From positions 1 through 36,001 of the forward strand of contig JAUSPI010000066.1 of assembly GCA_030655775.1 (NCBI GenBank): 36,001 nucleotides of DNA, written 5' to 3'. Under the pieces are notes generated by a model. The model did no database searches and had not been told where the DNA came from. It was given only the letters and a program-made list of their open reading frames with translations. Below, piece after piece: positions 15,903-24,083 of this stretch (positions are counted from its first letter, which is position 1; each line of letters starts with the position of its first letter). The translations under genes and the position numbers were made by a program. This DNA comes from Syntrophales bacterium (GTDB taxonomy: Bacteria > Desulfobacterota > Syntrophia > Syntrophales > JADFWA01).

Positions 15903-18608
15903 TTAAGCAAGCGGTTTTCCACTGTTGAGCCTTTCGTATACTCTTATATATTTGGCAACCATATTCTGAAGATCGTGTTTTTCCCTCGTCTCCTTCATGA
16001 TCCGCTTCATTTGCTTCTCCCTTATCTTTTCAGGTTTTCTGTGGAATCGGACGCTTTTCTTGAGTCCATACCATAGCCCGTTTGGATTATAATCCCGGAA
16101 CAGGAAACCGTTCCCCACATCCTGAGGAGAACCATCAATTTTAAGTTTCAGGTCCCTTATTTTATCATGATAGCCCCCAGTGTCACGATTGGTAGCCGTT
16201 GCTCCGAAAAGGTTTCCAATCTGGTCAATCTGACCGCACGGTTCATAAAGAGAAGCCCCGAAAACATCGGATGCCGCCGCGTAACCAAGCATGGAAAGTT
16301 CTTCACTGAAGCGATGATATGCTATTTTCCCCTTGGAAGCCCAGGCGATTCTCCCGAAGATATCCTCATGGGTACGTTCGAATCCTCCTACACCGTCAGC
16401 CACGATAGCCATCTGCACATCACCATGCGCTATGACGAATTTCAGGGCAATGTCTTCGAGCAGTTCGACACCTTTCTGTGCCGGATCAAGCCTTGAGGGC
16501 CAGTATAAAAGGATTGCATCGGGATTAACGTCGAGACCCGTTCTCTTCTGGAATTCCACAAGGTTTTTCTTTTTCGCGGCAATGATATCATCATTGGGTC
16601 CGTATTTCTTGACGAGATGATTACACCTCTCAGGATACATGCCGGGAGATGGGGCGTTGATGATAGACAGCGCAGCACCATGGTAATACTTTGCCTTCAC
16701 CTCCTGTCTCACACTTGGCGGAATAATATGCCTGTCTGAAAAATAATCGTTGACAACTTCTTCAAGAAATCTCTGCCCGACAAAATTAATTAACGTAGCA
16801 TTCTTGATCGCAGTGGCCTGACAGTCGATGGATCTCATTCCACTTTCATCGGAGAAGTAAAGGTGTCCCAACAGCTCATTCAAATTTATGCCAAGAAGCA
16901 TATCAAGAGGTACGTGGCCAGTAAAAACATTATGAACCGTGTGCAGTAGCGGAAAGCCCCTTGATCTTGAATAGGCCGAAATAACGCCACCCGCCATCCA
17001 GTCGTGGCTGTGTAAAACAAGTTTTCCATGGCTTTTCGCCTTGACCGTTTTTATAATGTGATTCACAATTTCTTTCTGGAATTCCGCAGCATTCAATCCC
17101 GGGTTTCCAGAGTATGCACTGGGTAAATCAGCAAAGACTGAGGAGGTGACGAGATGTACCTTATCGGGATCGACTGCATACCTGATTTCCCGCCACTGTT
17201 TTTCGTCAAGATGGCTTTCCTTTTGGAATCTTTTCTTCAAGTTCATCGTTGCCAGGTGACAATCGATACCACGCTCCGTAAGCCCTTCACATAATGCGGT
17301 TATTACTTCACCCAGCCCACCACTCTTGCCCGATATGAATTTTGCTAAAAGCCCCATGTCTTCCGGTAACCGCCCTGTTTCCGGGGCTATGATAAGCACT
17401 GCCGTTCTTTCACCCTTCTTCAGGATTTCAAATCTCTTAACGTCCGTTTCAAGATAGTCTATTTTGCGCGTTATTATACGGGCAGCCTGTGTTACGGAAC
17501 CCTCATAGGGATTTAAATAGAAATGAACCTTACGGTCTTCACCCATCCGTTCATGGAGAAAATATACATGATCGGAGGTTGTCATGTGCCGCCACTTCTT
17601 TAATAGTTCTCCCCCCGCTCTTTTAACGTCACCTTCAAGATTCTCAATATCTTTAAATAATTCGTACTGGGTGAGCGTATCAAGCCATCCGAATGTATCC
17701 CTGCTGATATTGGTTCGGTCAGAAATTTCCTTGCCGTGAATATCCAGAATAGGGCAATCAACATCCCTGAAACGCTCTACCACCTCAGACGGATTGGCCA
17801 GGATGATCCCGGGATGTCTGGCCAGCGCTTCGGGCAGACCCCTCCAGAATTCAAAGATTCCCTTATTCCTCCCGATGCGATCCCCCATGTGCTCGAAATA
17901 GAAACCGAGCATAACGCTGTCACCCTCAATCTTGGCTATATTTGCCGCATACTGTTCGGGTGAAACGGGGTTACGGGAAAAACGACAGGCAATGTCGTTA
18001 CTGAGATCGCTGTTCCTCGGAATGACGATAAGGGTGTTTCCCTTGGCACGGAAGACGGTTTCGGATGGGATGGGATTATCTTCGTGGGCAAACATGTCCT
18101 CTCTCATCTCGCAGAGCATGGACTGATAACCCATATCGGCAACGGTTTCGGCAATAGCGTTATTGTATATAAGATCCGTATTCCTGAAAGATGCGGGTAC
18201 GACTCCAAACAGGGCTCTCATCTTATCCCTGTGAAGAGAAACCTGATCCTGGAATTCCTGCATTTTCGGATCTGCAAAGAGGCTGACAAGGGAATGATAA
18301 TATGTTTCATCCAGAAATTCGATCTGGTTTCCTTCATTACCGGCATTCAGCAGTTTCTGTAACGCCTTTACGACTTCCGGCTTGTAAAGCTCGGCCTGCT
18401 CCAAAAATGTCCCGGACAGACCAAGCGTAATCTTGAACCCGGGATTTTCGGATATGAGTTCCTCCATCATACTGATGGCAGGCAAATAGCACTTTTCTGC
18501 AACCTTCAGAAAGGTTTTTCCGTCCATTTCCTCCCAGAAAAATTTGTCTCTCTCCGGATGCAGCCTGAAAGGCTGATGTAGCTGAAAATATATGGTTAGT
18601 ACGGGCAT
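15903..18608 (-). CDS. Fusion of GH57 amylase-like domain and GT5 glycogen synthase
   Basis: This 901-residue protein joins an N-terminal GH57 (beta/alpha)7-type domain (about 1-380, with FQLHQPFRLHP, EFLDETYYHSL and SFRNTDLIYNN) to a GT5 bacterial glycogen/starch synthase (about 410-880). The GT5 part has K428 in GKSGGLGEV, HSHDWMAGG, LHTVHNVF, PSRLDPAQKG and EPCGQIDQI, so it should elongate glycogen from ADP-glucose (or UDP-glucose). The GH57 half suggests hydrolysis or transfer on alpha-1,4 glucan. The ATG at 18608 is preceded by GGAAGAG and gives the family-like start MPVLTIYFQLHQP; an ATG at 18623 has no binding site. It converges on the GT3-GT35 fusion with 37 bp between the ends. Confidence 0.92.
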   Translation of the reverse strand: MPVLTIYFQLHQPFRLHPERDKFFWEEMDGKTFLKVAEKCYLPAISMMEELISENPGFKITLGLSGTFLEQAELYKPEVVKALQKLLNAGNEGNQIEFLDETYYHSLVSLFADPKMQEFQDQVSLHRDKMRALFGVVPASFRNTDLIYNNAIAETVADMGYQSMLCEMREDMFAHEDNPIPSETVFRAKGNTLIVIPRNSDLSNDIACRFSRNPVSPEQYAANIAKIEGDSVMLGFYFEHMGDRIGRNKGIFEFWRGLPEALARHPGIILANPSEVVERFRDVDCPILDIHGKEISDRTNISRDTFGWLDTLTQYELFKDIENLEGDVKRAGGELLKKWRHMTTSDHVYFLHERMGEDRKVHFYLNPYEGSVTQAARIITRKIDYLETDVKRFEILKKGERTAVLIIAPETGRLPEDMGLLAKFISGKSGGLGEVITALCEGLTERGIDCHLATMNLKKRFQKESHLDEKQWREIRYAVDPDKVHLVTSSVFADLPSAYSGNPGLNAAEFQKEIVNHIIKTVKAKSHGKLVLHSHDWMAGGVISAYSRSRGFPLLHTVHNVFTGHVPLDMLLGINLNELLGHLYFSDESGMRSIDCQATAIKNATLINFVGQRFLEEVVNDYFSDRHIIPPSVRQEVKAKYYHGAALSIINAPSPGMYPERCNHLVKKYGPNDDIIAAKKKNLVEFQKRTGLDVNPDAILLYWPSRLDPAQKGVELLEDIALKFVIAHGDVQMAIVADGVGGFERTHEDIFGRIAWASKGKIAYHRFSEELSMLGYAAASDVFGASLYEPCGQIDQIGNLFGATATNRDTGGYHDKIRDLKLKIDGSPQDVGNGFLFRDYNPNGLWYGLKKSVRFHRKPEKIREKQMKRIMKETREKHDLQNMVAKYIRVYERLNSGKPLA

Positions 18609-18655
18609 TGTATCTCTTCCCATTTATTATATACTATTAATTTAGCAATTAATTG

Positions 18656-19016
18656 TTGAATTTACAAGGGTTTGTTATTTCTTTCAGTCAGAACCAGACA
18701 CCGGTTCCCCAGGATTTATTGACCGGGAGCAATATAAAACAAACATGTTCCTTACCGGGAAGCCCCGCCCTGTGGGCGGGGAGCTTCACAAAAAGTGTTT
18801 TAATGCCCGCTCGAAGGAATATTTCACCAAATGACCGTAAAAGTGAGACCTTTTGCCAATGTCTCAGCATTATGATTTTTCAAGAAAATTTGTGCAATCA
18901 AGAGAGATGCTGTGAGGGATTATACAGTCGAAAATCGTTTTATGCGTCGAGATAGTTGCCAACACGTTCATTGAAAATTTCTTGAAAACCGTACTGCCTT
19001 CAGGACATCACGTCTA
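18656..19016. other. Intergenic region with one palindromic repeat
   Basis: About 360 bp between the GH57-GT5 fusion and the SAP-domain gene. It contains the palindrome at 18748-18789 and no convincing open frame or RNA gene. The remainder is ordinary AT-rich intergenic sequence. Confidence 0.6.
18748..18789. repeat. GC-rich palindromic repeat, copy 2 (inverted relative to copy 1)
   Basis: The 42 bp here are the exact reverse complement of 469-510, with the core AAGCCCCGCCC-tgt-GGGCGGGGAGCTT. Perfect identity over 42 bp at 18 kb distance indicates recent spread or strong conservation. The unit ends in CTTCAC, as is often seen at the right end of IS200/IS605-type elements, but no transposase gene adjoins it. 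Confidence 0.85.
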
Positions 19017-19202
19017 TCATTTATTCTTTATGCAGCCGTTTCTCCACAAACAATTGTGTTCTTCACATACGTCTTTTGTCTCGTAACACGGGATATATCC
19101 TTCCATTGTTTGAATATCTCTGATGATATCCCGTTTGGAACGACCTACACGTGTATCAACTCCCCATTCTTTTGCAATTTCTCGCACTTTTTGCATTTTC
19201 AT
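19017..19202 (-). CDS. Small SAP-domain protein
   Basis: This 61-residue protein begins MKMQKVREIAKEWGVDTRVG and continues RSKRDIIRDIQ, a SAP-type helix-extended-helix motif for nucleic-acid binding. The tail holds four cysteines (PCYETKDVCEEHNCLWRNGC), which could bind metal or form disulfides. Similar SAP-domain proteins are frequent in Deltaproteobacteria, function unknown. The ATG at 19202 has GAGG about 9 nt upstream; a TTG at 19217 is an alternative. It stands alone, with no clear operon partner. Confidence 0.75.
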   Translation of the reverse strand: MKMQKVREIAKEWGVDTRVGRSKRDIIRDIQTMEGYIPCYETKDVCEEHNCLWRNGCIKNK

Positions 19203-19271
19203 TTTAGTAATCCTCAATCAAAATTGTACTTAGTTATTTGATAATTAGCTGAAATGATATAAGAATCAGCT

Positions 19272-19379
19272 ATGAAAATTTGCCCTCGCCGCAACGGTAA
19301 AAAATTATGGCGTTTATCAACAGGTCAAAATCGATGTAGTCAGTGCGGCTTGACCGGAAAATTTAAAAAAACTCTGTGG
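19272..19379 (+). pseudogene. Possible zinc-ribbon transposase N-terminal fragment
   Basis: The frame reads MKICPRRNGKKLWRLSTGQN and then RCSQCGLTGKFKKTLW. This resembles the N-terminal zinc ribbon of IS1595-type transposases (CPxCxxxxxxxL.xGxxRCxxCG), but the second Cys of the first knuckle is Arg/Asn here. Similarity ends within 40 codons and the frame runs antisense into the 3' end of the DksA-like gene. It is most likely a decayed insertion-sequence fragment; the evidence is thin. Confidence 0.35.
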
Positions 19380-19749
19380 CAATTCGACCCCCTAATTCTT
19401 TTAGTCTTTGGCGTTTTTCTCTTGTTTCCTGACAAGCAATACAGAATCTTGTAGTAGGCCTTGCCATGAGGCGTTTTTCCGGGATCTCCTCCTCGCAATC
19501 TAAGCAGACCCCATAGGTTCCATTCTCGACGCGGGTTAGGGCATTTTTCAATTCTTCGATAATGATATCATATCTTACCTTGAAAGTGAAGCACCGTCTC
19601 CTTTCAATTTCAACGGTTGCCTGGTCAATAATATCAACAGGCTGATCTACAGGCTCAGATAATTTTTCCTTAAATTTTGGGTCGTTGATGTATTCCGCCA
19701 ACTCATCTGTAATGAGCTTCTTAAAGAATTCAAGTCGTTGTAAATCCAT
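19363..19749 (-). CDS. DksA/TraR-family C4 zinc-finger protein
   Basis: This 128-residue protein has a predicted coiled-coil region (about 1-78) and a C-terminal four-cysteine zinc finger, C82-x2-C85-x17-C103-x2-C106, in YGVCLDCEEEIPEKRLMARP. This is the hallmark of DksA/TraR proteins, which enter the RNA polymerase secondary channel and modulate transcription with ppGpp. It is a little shorter than E. coli DksA (151). The loop usually carrying DxxDxA between the coiled-coil helices reads DIIDQATVE here, so activity is plausible. An AAGG site precedes the ATG. The last codons overlap, antisense, a possible transposase fragment. Confidence 0.85.
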   Translation of the reverse strand: MDLQRLEFFKKLITDELAEYINDPKFKEKLSEPVDQPVDIIDQATVEIERRRCFTFKVRYDIIIEELKNALTRVENGTYGVCLDCEEEIPEKRLMARPTTRFCIACQETREKRQRLKELGGRIATEFF

Positions 19750-19833
19750 AAGTACCTTTGTTTAATTTATGAAATAACAGTTGAAAAGTTTCAGTAAATT
19801 TCTTATTCCAAGGTGCGAGACCCCCCGCATGCC

Positions 19834-20040
19834 TTAAAATATATTGAAATATTTCATAAAAGCACCATAAATGGCAGATTTCTCGGCATCTAACTGTTTT
19901 CCCGGATTGACTTTGAAAAATATTGAAATGGCATTTATGATTGTAGCCTCCATAGCTTCTGACTTTTGCGGATTTTGATTGACAATTCTCACGCAATTTT
20001 CTACTGTTATATAATCTCCCTTTTTCATAATGGACTTCAT
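19834..20040 (-). CDS. Small protein of unknown function
   Basis: This 68-residue frame (MKSIMKKGDYITVENCVRIV, then helical to SAIYGAFMKYFNIF) starts 8 bp after the stop of the CBM48 gene on the same strand, so it is probably co-transcribed and possibly translationally coupled. I recognise no family. Composition is ordinary, mostly helical, with one Cys and no membrane segment. There is no independent ribosome binding site, and a second ATG four codons in could be the true start. Position and codon pattern are the main evidence that it is real. Confidence 0.5.
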   Translation of the reverse strand: MKSIMKKGDYITVENCVRIVNQNPQKSEAMEATIINAISIFFKVNPGKQLDAEKSAIYGAFMKYFNIF

Positions 20041-20048
20041 TTATATAT

Positions 20049-20357
20049 TTAAAGAACAACTACCGAATTTTCACAATCCCCATAAGGAATTGGCGCATAT
20101 CTGTCAGCATTCAAAGCATTTTCCCATTTTGCCCCATCAATCAGATAACGAAACTGATGTTCTCTCCCCTGTTCAAGATCAACGGTTACAGTAAATGCGC
20201 CGTTTTTCAGTTTTTTCATAGGAGTAGCTTTGATATCCCAATCGTTAAATTCACCAACAATGTGGGCTGTAACGGCAGATTTAGCCACTTCCCCATCCAA
20301 TCCAAAAGTGACCTTGCATACAGGTCTGCTTTTAAGGTATTGCTTTTTGATAATCAT
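20049..20357 (-). CDS. CBM48/AMPK-type glycogen-binding domain protein
   Basis: This 102-residue protein consists essentially of one isoamylase N-terminal (CBM48/AMPK1-CBM) domain. It has VGEFNDWDIKATPMKK with the conserved FNxW, then FTVTVDLEQGREHQFRYLID and a final NADRYAPIPYGDCENSVVVL strand. Free-standing CBM48 proteins bind alpha-glucans and may tether or regulate glycogen enzymes; this fits the glycogen island at 6-18 kb, though the link is inferred. The ATG at 20357 has a strong AAGGAGG site. A 68-residue gene follows after 8 bp. Confidence 0.88.
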   Translation of the reverse strand: MIIKKQYLKSRPVCKVTFGLDGEVAKSAVTAHIVGEFNDWDIKATPMKKLKNGAFTVTVDLEQGREHQFRYLIDGAKWENALNADRYAPIPYGDCENSVVVL

Positions 20358-20669
20358 AGTAACCTCCTTTTTATGGTGCGTTTTTCTATCTTTTGATAAA
20401 ATTAATACTGCCCATAAGATAAAAACACATAAGCTGATTGTTCTTTAAATTATTAAGACAAATAAATAAATAGGGTGAACACCTTATTTTCTGATGAGAA
20501 ATACAGTATTTTGAGATGGATTTGTTATGGAATGCGATAGAGGTGAATTCCATTTCGATCAACATTCACAGACCGATTCAACAGGGCCGCTCATTTATTT
20601 TGGACAAGGGCGTTGTTAAATGATATTATTATCCTATCATCCTTTGAACCCACCATGGGAGGCCTTTTC

Positions 20670-21323
20670 ATGAGAAAAAAAAGGGTTGTCATAGCTGAAG
20701 ATCATACGATACTCCGAGAGGGATTGCGGGCACTACTATCTTCGGCTCCGGATCTTGAAGTCATAGGGGAAGCAGAAAATGGCCGTGCTGCCATCCAATG
20801 CGCAGAAAATATGGAACCCGACCTCATATTAATGGATCTTTCCATGCCAAGAATGACTGGTATGGATGCAATCAGAGAGATCAAAAAAAGGGTTCCTGAT
20901 ACAAAAATCCTGGCGCTGACAGTTCATAAAGACGAGGAGTACATCCTTGCGACTCTTCAGGCTGGCGCTGACGGGTATGTCTTGAAAGATGCCACGCATA
21001 CCGAATTAATGACGGCAATAAAAACTGTTCTCAGGGGAACCCGGTATCTTAGCCCTGAAGTTTCCGAAAAGGTGATAAATGGTTACTTGGAAGGGAGAAC
21101 GACGTTAAAATCCCAATCGGCATGGGATACCATCACTCAACGCGAGCGAGAGATCCTGAAGCTGATTGCTGAGGGGTATAGGAACAGAGAGATTGCCGAC
21201 TATCTCTGTATCAGCGTGAAAACTGTGGATACACATCGAACCAATCTCATGAAAAAACTGGACATTCATTCCGTCGCGTCTTTGACAGCCTTTGCAATAG
21301 AGAAAGGGTTGGTCGCGAAGTAG
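20670..21323 (+). CDS. NarL/FixJ-type response regulator
   Basis: This 217-residue protein has a receiver domain (about 4-120; acidic pair E10-D11, phospho-Asp D56 in LILMDLSMP, Lys in VLKDA) and a LuxR-type helix-turn-helix (about 148-210; TQREREILKLIAEGYRNREI, then KTVDTHRTNLMKKL). Phosphorylated, it should bind DNA as a dimer and control transcription. The ATG at 20670 is favoured by GGGAGG 8 nt upstream; the open frame extends to 20613 without such a site. Its 3' end is 3 bp from the end of the convergent histidine kinase, a HisKA_3 kinase of the NarX/DegS class, which makes them a likely pair. Confidence 0.93.
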   Translation: MRKKRVVIAEDHTILREGLRALLSSAPDLEVIGEAENGRAAIQCAENMEPDLILMDLSMPRMTGMDAIREIKKRVPDTKILALTVHKDEEYILATLQAGADGYVLKDATHTELMTAIKTVLRGTRYLSPEVSEKVINGYLEGRTTLKSQSAWDTITQREREILKLIAEGYRNREIADYLCISVKTVDTHRTNLMKKLDIHSVASLTAFAIEKGLVAK

Positions 21324-21326
21324 CAG

Positions 21327-23663
21327 TCATTCCTCGACACGCCACGACGCCCGAACGGTGGTTCCGACTTGTCTTGAGGACTCGATATCAAAAGACCCGC
21401 CTGAAAGTCCCGTTCGCTCTTTCATGCTGGCAAGGCCCAATCCTCTTCTGGAACCATTTTCATAAAGGATGTCCTTCATGTTAAATCCCTTTCCGTTATC
21501 TTCGATGGTCAATTCTATTATTCCTTCTGTTTTCCTCAGGGAACAGCGAACGCGGTCTGCATTGCTGTGTTTGGCAATATTGTTCACAGATTCCTGCAAA
21601 ATTCTGTATATTACTATCTTTAAATCGTCGGGGACGTCGTGTTCCTGGATGTCAATTTCTTTTTCAATGTGAATGTCCGAACAGATTTTCTGAAATTCAC
21701 GGCAAAACGAGGAGATGGCGGCCAGGATACCCAGATCATCCAGAATAGATGGCCACAAATCCGTACAGATTCTTCGGACTTCTTCGATACCGTTTTGCGT
21801 AATAGGAATAAGTGGCTCTAACGCTTTAACGTCATGCAACGTCGTATCTTGGCTCATTAGATTTACGGCACTCTCCAGACCGAATTTGACGGTGGTCAAG
21901 ATCTGTCCAATACTATCGTGGAGGTCTTGCGCGATGCGTTTTCTTTCATCTTCCTGGGCCGTTAAGAGCTGGGAAGAGAGAAACCTGAGTTGTTCTTCCG
22001 ACTCCCGTAATGCGTATTCAGCTTTCTTGCGCTCGGTGACGTCCCGGACGGATTCGATAGCACCGACTACATTTCCGCTGTGATCATATATCGGGCTTGC
22101 CTTACCCCATAGATACTTTTTTTGCCCCTTAATGGAAGGAACTGCTCCCTCGGCAATCAGGACATCTTTCTCTTTATGAGCAAAGAAATATTTTTTTTCT
22201 GTTGTTTCGTCAGGGAATAGAATAAGGTCAATTAACATTGGTCTTCTGACACCATAAAATGGCAGGGCATATTCATAGTCTCCTTTATCCAGCATATCTT
22301 CAGCCTTGACACCTGTCATTTCTTCAATTGCCCGGTTCCAGGCAATTACCTTGCCTTTGTGATTAACAGCAAATGTAGCGTCAGGCAGGAAGTTGATGAT
22401 ATCGGTAAGTCGCCGTTCTGATTCCCTAAGTGCGTCCTCTAAATGTTTTCGCTCCGAGATGTCACGCGTGACTCCCAGAATCCCCACAGGCCGATCTTCT
22501 GGATCTCGAAGGAATGTCATTTTGACCTCGGTCCAGACCGTGGAGCCGTTCTTACAAGTATGCTCAAGCGCCAGCATCCGCGACCGTGACAGGTCCTTTT
22601 GTGCCTTGCTTTCTATAGCCAGCTCTTCCGCAAGGATCTTATTAGCGATACCTAAAGAGGCCGGGGTTAAGATCATTTCTACAGTCTGTCCCATAATTTC
22701 TTCAACACTGTAGCCTCGCAGGTGTGTAACAGAAGGGCTTACGTAGGTGTACCGAAGGTTCATGTCCGTGGTCCAGATGATATCTGATACGTTATCAGCC
22801 AGCAGACGGTACTTTTCCTCACTTTCTTGTAGCGCTTTATCCACACGCTTGTCCTCGGTGATATCTAAAAGCGATGCCACACTCTTCTTTGATCCGGAAA
22901 TCGAGGCTATGGTAAGAAAAATATCTTTCACTTGACCGCATTTGTCAATGAACATGGACTCATAGTTCTTCGGAACAGCATTCGGATCAAGTCTTCTCAG
23001 ACGATGATACTCTTTCATTTTCTCCAAATCACCTTCTATAACAAATTCTGTCCATTTCATCTTGTCTTCTATTTCTTCTTTTGAATATCCGCTAAGTTTT
23101 TCGTATCCTGCATTGGCCATACAAATTGTCATATCCTCTTCAATAATCACTGTGGCTGTACCAGTATTCTCAAAGACACTGCGGTATCTTGATTCGGACG
23201 CTTGCAGCGTTTCCTCCGCCTGCTTGCGGGCTGTAATGTCTTTTGCAATCAAAATGGCGTAAACAACCTGTTTTTCTTTCTTAATGGGAATAATCCGAGT
23301 TTCATACCATGCAACTCCATCATCCGAACCGTTGCCAGTTATTTCGAGTGTTTCCATCTTTCCTGTCTGAAAGACTTGTTTAAGGAGTTTCTTATGTCTC
23401 TTATGGGAATCAGGTGATTGAAAGTCATAGAAGGCTCTCCCAATCATTTCTTCCATTACAAAACCCGGTAGAACGCGATTAATAAACTGTATTGTGCCCT
23501 TGCTATCCACAATTATTATGAAGTCAGGAGAGTTTTTCACCAAGGAATGCCACTTAATCTCGCTATCCCGCAGCACATCCTCGGTTTTTTTGTGCTCAGC
23601 GACTTCTTTTTCCAATTCCATAATCCTTTGTTCCAGTTCCTCATAGGTCGGGTTTTGAGTCAT
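21327..23663 (-). CDS. Soluble multi-PAS histidine kinase (HisKA_3/NarL-partner type)
   Basis: This 778-residue protein has no membrane segment or signal peptide. A short coiled coil (about 7-32) is followed by four PAS/PAC units starting near residues 34, 156, 279 and 412, each ending in a DITxRK/DVTERK-like linker. The HisKA_3 dimerisation domain has H582 in RIAQDLHDSIGQ. The ATPase domain has QESVNNIAKHSNA, EDNGKGF and RGLGLASMKER. It probably senses a cytoplasmic signal (ligand, redox or gas; no haem or flavin motif can be assigned) and phosphorylates the tail-to-tail NarL-type regulator. GGAGG precedes the ATG at 23663. Confidence 0.93.
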   Translation of the reverse strand: MTQNPTYEELEQRIMELEKEVAEHKKTEDVLRDSEIKWHSLVKNSPDFIIIVDSKGTIQFINRVLPGFVMEEMIGRAFYDFQSPDSHKRHKKLLKQVFQTGKMETLEITGNGSDDGVAWYETRIIPIKKEKQVVYAILIAKDITARKQAEETLQASESRYRSVFENTGTATVIIEEDMTICMANAGYEKLSGYSKEEIEDKMKWTEFVIEGDLEKMKEYHRLRRLDPNAVPKNYESMFIDKCGQVKDIFLTIASISGSKKSVASLLDITEDKRVDKALQESEEKYRLLADNVSDIIWTTDMNLRYTYVSPSVTHLRGYSVEEIMGQTVEMILTPASLGIANKILAEELAIESKAQKDLSRSRMLALEHTCKNGSTVWTEVKMTFLRDPEDRPVGILGVTRDISERKHLEDALRESERRLTDIINFLPDATFAVNHKGKVIAWNRAIEEMTGVKAEDMLDKGDYEYALPFYGVRRPMLIDLILFPDETTEKKYFFAHKEKDVLIAEGAVPSIKGQKKYLWGKASPIYDHSGNVVGAIESVRDVTERKKAEYALRESEEQLRFLSSQLLTAQEDERKRIAQDLHDSIGQILTTVKFGLESAVNLMSQDTTLHDVKALEPLIPITQNGIEEVRRICTDLWPSILDDLGILAAISSFCREFQKICSDIHIEKEIDIQEHDVPDDLKIVIYRILQESVNNIAKHSNADRVRCSLRKTEGIIELTIEDNGKGFNMKDILYENGSRRGLGLASMKERTGLSGGSFDIESSRQVGTTVRASWRVEE

Positions 23664-23757
23664 TTGAAAAACCTCCAGGCTTTCTTGAAAACAAAAAGTT
23701 CATACAGTGTTCTCATCATCCCATAAACTATTAGCGCAATCACCGGATTTAAAGCTT

Positions 23758-23910
23758 GATGTATTCGTAAAAAGTTGAATTTTCCCTCCCCCGATGGGAG
23801 GGGACAAAGGGGAGGGGGATATAACCGCTTGAAATGTCGTTGCTTTCACCCTCACCCCAGCCCTCTCCCATCAAGGGAGAGGGAGGTTTGTGACTTTTTA
23901 CGAGACTGTC
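23758..23910. mobile_element. Short non-coding inverted-repeat element, copy B (153 bp)
   Basis: The left end is GATG-TAT-TCGTAAAAAGTT. The right end, read inward, is GACA-GTC-TCGTAAAAAGTC. Perfect 6-bp direct repeats AAGCTT flank it (23752-23757, 23911-23916). The interior is a purine/pyrimidine-rich inverted repeat (CCCCGATGGGAGGGG against CTCTCCCATCAAGGGAGAG) unrelated to copies A and C. No coding capacity. Confidence 0.85.
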
Positions 23911-23946
23911 AAGCTTCATCGAACAATGTTTTACATATCATACTTT

Positions 23947-24078
23947 GATGAACTCGTAAAAAGTCAGTTTTTGTCACCCTGAATTTATTTCAGGGTCTCT
24001 AACTTACTGAAATAATTAGATGCTGAAACAAGTTCAGCATGACAAATGGTGCAGTTTATGACTTTTTACGAGTCTGTC
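23947..24078. mobile_element. Short non-coding inverted-repeat element, copy C (132 bp)
   Basis: The left end is GATG-AAC-TCGTAAAAAGTC. The right end, read inward, is GACA-GAC-TCGTAAAAAGTC. Perfect 6-bp direct repeats TACTTT flank it (23941-23946, 24079-24084). The interior holds two small palindromes (CCCTGAATTTATTTCAGGG and GCTGAAACAAGTTCAGC). The right duplication ends on the first base of the yjbQ stop codon, so the insertion left the gene intact. The interior recurs, inverted and about 95% identical, at 35722-35838. Confidence 0.87.
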
Positions 24079-24083
24079 TACTT

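Larger units (their letters stand above)
23664..24083. other. Intergenic region carrying two MITE-like elements
   Basis: About 420 bp between the PAS kinase and yjbQ. It is mostly filled by two short inverted-repeat elements (23758-23910 and 23947-24078), each with its own 6-bp target duplication, leaving only about 24 bp between their flanking duplications. I see no gene here. Confidence 0.8.

Noticed and set aside
23758-24078. Tandem MITE-like copies considered as transcription terminators of yjbQ or the kinase
   Set aside because: They could incidentally terminate transcription, but exact 6-bp target duplications and recurrence elsewhere show they are mobile insertions.
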